A program made the position numbers and the translations under genes. DNA of 58,673 nt from Acidobacteriota bacterium (GTDB lineage: Bacteria; Acidobacteriota; Terriglobia; Terriglobales; SCQP01): contig JAJYIU010000025.1 of assembly GCA_021789895.1 (NCBI GenBank), positions 1-58,673 on the forward strand. Direction: 5' to 3'. The notes beneath the pieces are model-generated. The model was not told the origin of the DNA, did not search any database, and was given only the letters and a program-made list of their open reading frames with translations. The stretch's first letter is position 1, and every line of letters begins with the position of its first letter. Of this stretch, positions 52,985-58,673 are shown in pieces.

Positions 52985-54013
52985 ATGCAAAGGCGCGACC
53001 TCATGCCGTTGACGCTGGCCGGTTTGCTGATGATACCCGCCATGGCGCTGGCGGGCGCCTGCCGGCGGGATGCCGGACATTCCATGCCAGCGGGTCATCC
53101 GTTGGCGGCGGCGACAGCGTCGGCAGCGGCGAGCGCGCGGCGCGCCAAAGCGCCGGCGGGCGGAAGACGCGACCTGGTCGAAGCCTTCAGCGGGCAGCAA
53201 GCATACGCCTATACCCGGGCGGTGGTGGATTTCGGGCCGCGCCCGCCGGGCACGGCGGCGCACCGCAAGATGGAAGCCTATATCCTGGCCCGGCTGCGCG
53301 CGGATGGAGCGGCGATCGAACTGGACCGTTTTACCGCCTCGACTCCGGTGGGGCGGCTGCCGATGGTCAACATCATCGCCAAATTTCCCGCCGCAGCGGC
53401 GGGGCGGCCGCTGCTGATGGTGGCCGGGCATTATGACACCAAGCGGCTGCCGCACTTTGTCGGCGCCAACGACGGCGGTTCTTCCACCGGCATGCTGCTG
53501 GAGCTGGCGCAGGTGCTGGCTCATCACCGGCTGAGCGATCCGGTGTGGCTGTTATTTCTCGATGGGGAGGAAGCGCTGCGGCACTGGACGGCCAGCGACA
53601 GCGTGTATGGCAGCCGCCAACTTGCCGCCAAGTTCCAGCAGGAGGGGCTGGCGCCGCGCATTCGCGCGCTGATTCTGGTGGACATGATTGGCGACAAGCA
53701 GCTCGACATTCCGCGCGACACTTATTCCACCGGCTGGGTGAACGACTTTGTGGAATCCGCCGCCAGGCAACTCGGCTACAGCCGCTATTTTTTCCAAACC
53801 AAAACCGCGACCGAAGACGATCATCAGCCGTTCTTGCATGCCGGCATTCCGGCGGTGGATTTGATCGACACGACTTACGGGCCCAGCAACCGGAATGTGT
53901 TTGGCCGCTGGTGGCATACGCCGCAGGACACCATGGACAAACTCAGCCCGAACAGCTTCACCATCGTCGGGCGAACCGTGCTGAAGACGCTGCAACTGCT
54001 GGCGCAGCAATAA
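52985..54013 (+). CDS. M28 family zinc metallopeptidase / glutaminyl cyclase-like
   Basis: A 342-residue exported enzyme. A hydrophobic signal (LTLAGLLMIPAMALAGAC) is followed by an Ala-rich linker and the M28 core: VDFGPRPPGTAAHRKMEAYI, the zinc ligands in VAGHYDTKRLP (His, Asp), GANDGGSSTGMLLEL (Asp), FLDGEEALRHW (Glu pair) and DMIGDKQLDI, and the C-terminal His in RWWHTPQDTMDKLSP. The segment WTASDSVYGSRQLAAKF also occurs in glutaminyl-peptide cyclases, which share this fold and one zinc. Peptidase and cyclase activity cannot be told apart by eye. The Cys after the signal lacks a proper lipobox. Confidence 0.9.
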   Translation: MQRRDLMPLTLAGLLMIPAMALAGACRRDAGHSMPAGHPLAAATASAAASARRAKAPAGGRRDLVEAFSGQQAYAYTRAVVDFGPRPPGTAAHRKMEAYILARLRADGAAIELDRFTASTPVGRLPMVNIIAKFPAAAAGRPLLMVAGHYDTKRLPHFVGANDGGSSTGMLLELAQVLAHHRLSDPVWLLFLDGEEALRHWTASDSVYGSRQLAAKFQQEGLAPRIRALILVDMIGDKQLDIPRDTYSTGWVNDFVESAARQLGYSRYFFQTKTATEDDHQPFLHAGIPAVDLIDTTYGPSNRNVFGRWWHTPQDTMDKLSPNSFTIVGRTVLKTLQLLAQQ

Positions 54014-54064
54014 AATTGTGCGAAACGATGCCGGCCGCGCGCGCCCGGGCGGCGGCGCTGCGGA

Positions 54065-55396
54065 TCAATCGTAATATTCCAGGCCGAGATGGGTGATCAG
54101 CGGCTCGCCCATCAGATGGCGCATGGTGTTTTTCAATTTTTTGAGCTGGATAAACAGATCATGCTCGGGATAAAGGCCGGGCGGGGTAATCGGGCTTTTG
54201 AAATAAAACGAGAGCCATTCCTGGATGCCCAGATTCTGCAGCACGTTGCAGCGCGCGGCAAGGTCGAGCAGCAATACCAGATCGAGAGCGATGGGAGCGG
54301 CGAGGATGCTGTCGCGGCAGAGGAAATCCACCTTGATCTGCATCGGGTAGCCGAGCCAGCCGAAGATGTCGATGTTATCCCAGCCTTCTTTATTGTCGCC
54401 GCGAGGCGGGTAATAGTTGATGCGGACCTTGTGATAAAAATCCTTGTACAGCTCGGGGTACAGCTCGGGCTGGAGGATATGCTCCAGCACCGAAAGCTTG
54501 GATTCTTCCTTGGTTTTGAAGGAAGCTGGGTCATCGAGCACTTCGCCATCGCGGTTGCCAAGGATGTTGGTTGAAAACCAGCCATGCAGGCCGAGCATGC
54601 GGGCCTTGATGCCGGGCGCGATGATGGTCTTCATCAGCGTCTGGCCGGTTTTGAAATCCTTGCCGCAGATCGGGGCGCGGTGGCGGCGCGAGAGCTCGAT
54701 CATGGCGCCCAGATCGTTGGTCAGGTTGGGAGCGCCGTTGGCGAAGGGCACGCCTTCCATCAGCGCGGCATAGGCGTAAAGCATGCTGGGCGAGATGGCG
54801 GGATGATTTTTCTTCAAGCCCGATTCAAAGGCCGCCACGCCGGCATGCACGGCGGAAGGCTTGAGAAAGATCTCGGTGGAACCGCACCAGAGCATCACCA
54901 GCCGGGAGGCGCCGCTGGATTTGCGGAAAGCGCGGATATCCTGGCGCAACTGTTCGGCCAGGTCGTATTTGGTCTTGCCGCGCTTGACGTTGGGGCCGTC
55001 GAGGCGGCGGACGTAATTGCGGTCGAAGGCCGCCGGCATCGGGCGGATGCGGCTGAGGAAGGGCTTGATCTGGCGCAGCAGGGCCGACTCGAGCACGCCG
55101 GCATTGACCGCCGATTCGTAACAGTTTTCTTCGTAGATATCCCAGCCGCCGAAGACGAGGTCTTCCAGCCGGGCGAGAGGCAAAAATTCGCGGATCAGGG
55201 GCGAGCGTTTTTCAGTGCGGCGCCCGAGGCGGATGGTTCCCATCTGGGTCAGCGAGCCGATAGGCGACGCCAGCTTGCGGCGCACGGCCTCGACTCCGGC
55301 GATAAAGGTTGTGCTGACGGCGCCCATACCTGGCAGCAATACACCCAGCTTGCCGCGCGCGGGCGCGATGGTAGTAGCAGGAGAAGTGGCTTTCAT
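54065..55396 (-). CDS. ino1: Inositol-3-phosphate synthase
   Basis: A 443-residue NAD-dependent enzyme converting glucose-6-phosphate to inositol-3-phosphate. The N-terminus after a short lead has the dinucleotide fold VLLPGMGAVSTTFIAGVEA, and family segments VFGGWDIYEENCYESAV, YVRRLDGPNV, RLVMLWCGSTEIFL, APICGKDFKTGQTLMKTIIA and NILGNRDGEVLDDPASFKTK follow. Length is in the usual range of the bacterial and archaeal form. It is third in a minus-strand run after pgl and a metallophosphoesterase, 72 bases downstream of the latter. The product could feed inositol lipids or compatible solutes. Confidence 0.94.
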   Translation of the reverse strand: MKATSPATTIAPARGKLGVLLPGMGAVSTTFIAGVEAVRRKLASPIGSLTQMGTIRLGRRTEKRSPLIREFLPLARLEDLVFGGWDIYEENCYESAVNAGVLESALLRQIKPFLSRIRPMPAAFDRNYVRRLDGPNVKRGKTKYDLAEQLRQDIRAFRKSSGASRLVMLWCGSTEIFLKPSAVHAGVAAFESGLKKNHPAISPSMLYAYAALMEGVPFANGAPNLTNDLGAMIELSRRHRAPICGKDFKTGQTLMKTIIAPGIKARMLGLHGWFSTNILGNRDGEVLDDPASFKTKEESKLSVLEHILQPELYPELYKDFYHKVRINYYPPRGDNKEGWDNIDIFGWLGYPMQIKVDFLCRDSILAAPIALDLVLLLDLAARCNVLQNLGIQEWLSFYFKSPITPPGLYPEHDLFIQLKKLKNTMRHLMGEPLITHLGLEYYD

Positions 55397-55468
55397 GTCG
55401 GCCTTAAAAGGAAATACTTATATTCGCTGGAAAGGATGTTGATTGGCAAGCAACTTTCCGCGAAGCAT

Positions 55469-56416
55469 TTATTTTCCCAGCGCCAACCGATCGGCAAGAT
55501 GGCGCGGCAGGCCGGCGGCGAGAATTTTCTTTTGCGCCGCAGGCAAATCGTAGGCGGTGCGCCCGAAGGTCAGCCTATCGCCGCCGATGCGATAAAGCAC
55601 ATACCCGGCGCGCCAGTCGCCATCGCGCGGCTGGCCGACGGAACCTGGATTAATCAGATAGCGCGTTCCGGGTTGAAGCGGAAGATCGAGCCGTACGCGA
55701 TTGGATTCGGGAAATTCCGGCTGCAGCACTTCCATACGGGCCAGGGGAGCGGCCGCAGCGCCCGCCGGGCCGGCGGCGCCAGCGCCCGGCGGATGACCGA
55801 CATTGCGCAGCGAGAAGCCGCCCTGGACATGAGTGTGGCCGATGAAGGTCAGCGGCGGAACGGCTGGTTGCGAAGATGGCGGACCGGACGGAGCCGCGGA
55901 ATCGCCGGCGGCGGGCGGAGCCGCGGCCGCCACGGCAAGGCAGGCCTGCGCCTGCTCGACTGAAACCACGTATTCATCTTCATCGAGCGGCGAGCCGTGC
56001 GCCAGGCGAAGGCCGGCGAACCAGCACGGGCCTTGCGGCAGCTCGCTAAGCCAGAGCAACAGGTCGGGATGCATTTGCGCGCGGGTCCATTCCACCGCCT
56101 GGCGGGCCAGCCAGTTGAAATCATGCAGGCGTGCGGGGTCGGCGGTGGCGGCATCGTGATTGCCGCGGATCAATTGCCGGCAGCGGTCACGGGCCCACAG
56201 GCTGCATTCGACCGGATTGGCGCCATAGCCTACGATATCGCCCAGGCAGACGACCGAATCGTATTCGCCGGCGGTGGCATCGAGCACCGCATCGAGCGCC
56301 TCCCAGTTGCCATGCAGATCGCTGATCACCAGCAGGCGGGCAGGAGGTTCTGCCGTTCCGCCGGCGGCCGTAGGCGAGGCCGGCTGGGGAAGGGAATCGG
56401 GAGGCGGAAGGCTCAT
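55469..56416 (-). CDS. Calcineurin-like metallophosphoesterase
   Basis: A 315-residue phosphoesterase. The di-metal motifs are LLVISDLHGNWEALDAVLD, VVCLGDIVGYGANPVEC, IRGNHDAATADP and FIGHTHVQGGF, with further His in the central part. The YfcE/YmdB-like fold fits. An Ala/Pro/Ser-rich insertion (about residues 175-205) interrupts the core before the GHTH motif. Its ATG overlaps the stop of pgl (ATGA), so the two are coupled, and ino1 follows. A role on sugar or inositol phosphates is suggested by that company, not by sequence. Confidence 0.88.
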   Translation of the reverse strand: MSLPPPDSLPQPASPTAAGGTAEPPARLLVISDLHGNWEALDAVLDATAGEYDSVVCLGDIVGYGANPVECSLWARDRCRQLIRGNHDAATADPARLHDFNWLARQAVEWTRAQMHPDLLLWLSELPQGPCWFAGLRLAHGSPLDEDEYVVSVEQAQACLAVAAAAPPAAGDSAAPSGPPSSQPAVPPLTFIGHTHVQGGFSLRNVGHPPGAGAAGPAGAAAAPLARMEVLQPEFPESNRVRLDLPLQPGTRYLINPGSVGQPRDGDWRAGYVLYRIGGDRLTFGRTAYDLPAAQKKILAAGLPRHLADRLALGK

Positions 56417-57201
56417 GCAGGTTCAGTATCCGGGACCAGTTGCGGCGCCAGCGCACCGGCGGCGTCCAGGTCCAGAAAAAAGGATACTGCGGTGCGCGCC
56501 GGATCGGCTACCAGGGCGGGAATCTCTTTGGGCTGGGCGCGGCGCTCGTAAAGCTGGCGCACGGCCGGCTGTTTGTCCCGGCCCAAGGCCAGAAACCAGA
56601 CTTCGCGCGCGGCGTTGATCAGCGCCGGGGTGAAGGTCAGGCGATCATGCGGGTGATCCGCCGACGCGTTCACGAAGCGCACCAGCAATTCGTCATCCTG
56701 GTAAGGGTCGCGATGCGGGAACAACGACGCCGTATGACCATCTTCGCCGAGGCCAAGCAGCACCAGGTCGAATTGCGGCAGGCCGGCGGGCGCCGGCAGA
56801 AGCTGCCGGATCTGGCGGGCATACTCGCGGGCGCACTCCGCCCCGCGGCCGTCCACCGGGGCGGGGTGAATGTGCTGGCAGGCGCGCGGCTGCAGCAGGA
56901 TTTCAGCCGCCAGGTGGAAATTGCTTTCCGCGCTGGAATGGGGCACGAAGCGCTCATCGCTCCAGAAGTAATGCGCGCGCGAGCGCAGACGTTCCCGGAG
57001 GATGGGGGAAAAGCGGGTGTTGAAGGCTTCCGCCCAGGCGGCATAGAAGACCCGGGCGGACTCGCCGCCGGTCAGCGCGATGCCGGAAAACTCCCGCGGC
57101 GGCTGCCGCTCGGCCCACTGTTCCAGTTCCACGCAGAAGCGCTCGCCGGCCTGGCCGGCATCCCGCCCCAAAATCCAGCGCCATCCGTTGCTCACAGCCA
57201 T
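56413..57201 (-). CDS. pgl: 6-phosphogluconolactonase
   Basis: A 262-residue enzyme hydrolysing 6-phosphogluconolactone in the oxidative pentose phosphate pathway. The family segments are IALTGGESARVFYAAW, HYFWSDERFVPHSSAESNFH, IHPAPVDGRGAECAREY and FDLVLLGLGEDGHTASLFPH, followed by RLTFTPALINAAREVWFLAL. The ATG at 57201 is chosen because of the upstream agaagaggc and the family's length; the same frame runs on upstream into sequence without similarity. It is the first gene of the pgl-phosphoesterase-ino1 run. No zwf or gnd is present in the window. Confidence 0.93.
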   Translation of the reverse strand: MAVSNGWRWILGRDAGQAGERFCVELEQWAERQPPREFSGIALTGGESARVFYAAWAEAFNTRFSPILRERLRSRAHYFWSDERFVPHSSAESNFHLAAEILLQPRACQHIHPAPVDGRGAECAREYARQIRQLLPAPAGLPQFDLVLLGLGEDGHTASLFPHRDPYQDDELLVRFVNASADHPHDRLTFTPALINAAREVWFLALGRDKQPAVRQLYERRAQPKEIPALVADPARTAVSFFLDLDAAGALAPQLVPDTEPA

Positions 57202-57256
57202 TGCCTCTTCTTTCAGTCTAAGCAATTCCAGCGCCGGCGGAGGCCTCCGGGCCGGT

Positions 57257-58328
57257 TCAGGGCTTGGCGTGCAACCGGCCTTCGGCCAGGGCCAGCAGCA
57301 GCCGGCGCGAGACGTTTTCATAGAAATGATCGCCCATGCGCTGATCCGCGCCGGGGCCATAATGCGCGGGCGCGGCGAAATAGCTTTGCTCGTAACGGGC
57401 GACGGCGCCGGCGGCGCGCGCGCCGAATTCGTTGGCGGCCCACCGGCGTATATAGCGCCGGCTTTGCGCACGGCCCGGCGCCAGTCAGGGACGGGAATTC
57501 CAAAGAATTTCCATCACCTCTTCGGTGGTCATCGGCACGGGCCGGAGATTGGACGTATTGACGACGAGGTAATCGGTCGCGCCCAAACGGATGGCGCGGC
57601 CGAGCTGTTGCTGGATGGTCGCCGGCGGGATGAGCACGGTGTAATGATTGGAGAGCCCGTCAATCATGGCGGAGTGGTAATAGATGCCTTCGCCGGGGGC
57701 GAGCGCGCCGGGGTCTTGAACCACGCCATGCCCGTCATCGGCCCAGACGAGGGTCACGCCGGGAGGCGCTTTGAGCAGCCCCCGGTTGAGGAATTACCCG
57801 GTTTCCCGCCAGGTATTCAAGATGACCGGCGCCCGCGGATGAACGCGGCGCAGAATGCCCAGTTCGTCGTCGATGGCGGCCTGGATGGCGGCGGCGCGGC
57901 CGGCGGCGGTTTTGGGGGCGCGCGGGTCCACTCGCCAGAAGGGATAGTCGTTCAAACCGCGGTAGACGATGCTCCAGATGGCGCGGACGCCGCGCGGGTA
58001 TTCGGAGACGGCGGCCGCCCAGGCGCGCTCGAGCATTTTGCGGTTGCTGGTGTAGAGATATGGCGGACAGATTGCGCGGACGATTCCGGCGCAGGCAAAC
58101 CGCAATCACCACCGGCGAAGCCTGGCGCGGATCATGCACGATGCGGCTGGGGCGTCCGAACACTTTGCCGAGATCGGAAGCCAGATCGGCGGCGGCGGTC
58201 TGCAGTGCCGCCGGCTCCCGGCGCGAAAGCAGAATGCGTACGCCGGGGCGCAAAACCACCGCCTGCGGCTGGACGGGGAGAGAAAACGCGGCAAGGAAAA
58301 GCCCGGGCAAAATCCGCCGCAGCTTCAT
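57257..58328 (-). pseudogene. GH115-like glycosidase pseudogene
   Basis: The N-terminus (58328 down to about 58090) has a signal peptide and VVLRPGVRILLSRREPAAL. The frame then shifts near 58100, and the matching sequence resumes in another frame with PPYLYTSNRKMLERAW and VYRGLNDYPFWRVD. A TAA at 57794-57796 interrupts RETG-FLNRGLLKAPPGV, apparently replacing a Tyr codon. The frame continues through TLVWADDGHGVV, IYYHSAMIDGLSNHY and NTSNLRPVPMTTEEVM, hits TGA at 57485-57487, and continues with RRYIRRWAANEFG to a final stop. These motifs resemble GH115 alpha-glucuronidases, which are 800-1000 residues; the missing middle implies an internal deletion too. Confidence 0.7.
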
Positions 58329-58673
58329 CGTGAAGGCATCCTTTCGCCGGCGGCCGCACTGTTTTACTCATTGAACATAGAAACAAAGAAGTTAAAGCAA
58401 AAATGAATAAATGACGGAACGAAGCAGAGACCCAAAAGGATAAAATTTTCAAAGTTCAGAATTGAATGAGATCACGATCTTTCCCTTCAAGTCCGACATT
58501 TTAGTAATTCAACCCTCTATTCACAGTCGGCCGTTACTGGAATTGTGCTAGCAGCCCGTGGTAGAAGTGCCTTCCAGGTGTCAATGTATCGAGCGAGGAT
58601 AAACTCCGACGCAGAAACATGCGATGCACTGGAAACCAGTCCGAATCGCTATTTACGCTTCGCATTGCCGTGA
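58329..58673. other. Right-end intergenic stretch without recognised genes
   Basis: 345 bases that are noticeably more AT-rich than the rest, especially 58370-58500. I see no family-like protein, tRNA or clear hairpin. A short plus-strand frame (about 65 codons) runs to a TGA at the very last base, but it lacks a plausible start and recognisable motifs. Confidence 0.5.

Noticed and set aside
52985-53070. Lipoprotein signal in the M28 peptidase
   Set aside because: The Cys after the hydrophobic stretch has Ala at -3, not Leu, Val or Ile, so the lipobox is poor.
57485-57796. Selenocysteine or stop-codon readthrough in the GH115-like gene
   Set aside because: One stop is TAA and the other TGA, there is also a frameshift, and no SECIS-like hairpin follows the TGA; gene decay explains all three lesions.

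Overview
The window is GC-rich bacterial chromosome (about 60% or more by eye) with short intergenic gaps. It looks like Acidobacteriota, class Terriglobia. That is inferred from the gene repertoire (S10 peptidase, DUF2934 and DUF892 proteins, many glycoside hydrolases, bacterial inositol-3-phosphate synthase, tandem tRNA-Val/tRNA-Asp); no rRNA or marker tree is available. Most of the window is housekeeping and catabolic sequence. The one clearly acquired segment is a 5.4 kb integrative element in tRNA-Phe.

Region by region. 1-9 kb: a dispersed repeat, an orphan protein with a PD-(D/E)XK-like motif, an ECF sigma/anti-sigma pair, signal peptidase I, an AsmA-like envelope protein with a secreted partner, and a polytopic membrane protein. 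9-16 kb: sucCD, ndk, a DUF2905 protein, a HAD-UbiA fusion, a DUF892 ferritin-like protein and an S10 peptidase. 16-25.5 kb: an M50/CBS protease, a GH15 glucoamylase, a HAD phosphatase, NAD-type isocitrate dehydrogenase, Ku, MbfA and a TIM-barrel sugar isomerase. 25.6-28.2 kb: tRNA-Val and tRNA-Asp, a corrinoid protein with a UroD-type methyltransferase, and rpiB. 28.3-37.7 kb: CapA, mazG, a GNAT-enolase pair resembling the N-succinylamino acid racemase pathway, two transporters, a CuA-type cupredoxin and a GH5 glycanase.

37.9-43.4 kb: tRNA-Phe (minus strand) carries an element bounded by 43-bp perfect direct repeats of the tRNA 5' half. It has a tyrosine integrase, an excisionase-like HTH protein, a CHC2 zinc-finger protein, a RepA-like ATPase, small unknown proteins, and an AT-rich three-TM membrane protein with its own extended -10 promoter. 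There are no structural or conjugation genes, so it looks like a satellite-like or cryptic element with one cargo gene. Tandem short repeats recur just inside both ends and may be recombinase arm sites. Because the 5' half is the recombination target, the tRNA has lost its native upstream DNA and now lies 14 bp downstream of the integrase.

43.5-58.7 kb: central sugar metabolism. Phosphoketolase and acetate kinase flank a GH2 glycosidase and an esterase. A minus-strand run (pgl, a metallophosphoesterase, ino1) acts around glucose-6-phosphate. A GH115-like gene at the right end is broken by a frameshift and two in-frame stops.

Two dispersed non-coding repeat families are visible: a 234-bp element in three same-strand intergenic copies (8-196, 8781-9014, 16030-16263), and a smaller palindrome-plus-19-mer pair near 1.9 kb and 51 kb. 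Little regulation can be read directly. The clearest sites are an extended -10 for the element cargo, a probable tRNA-Val promoter and a bidirectional hairpin at 14.3 kb. No CRISPR array, rRNA or complete insertion sequence was found.
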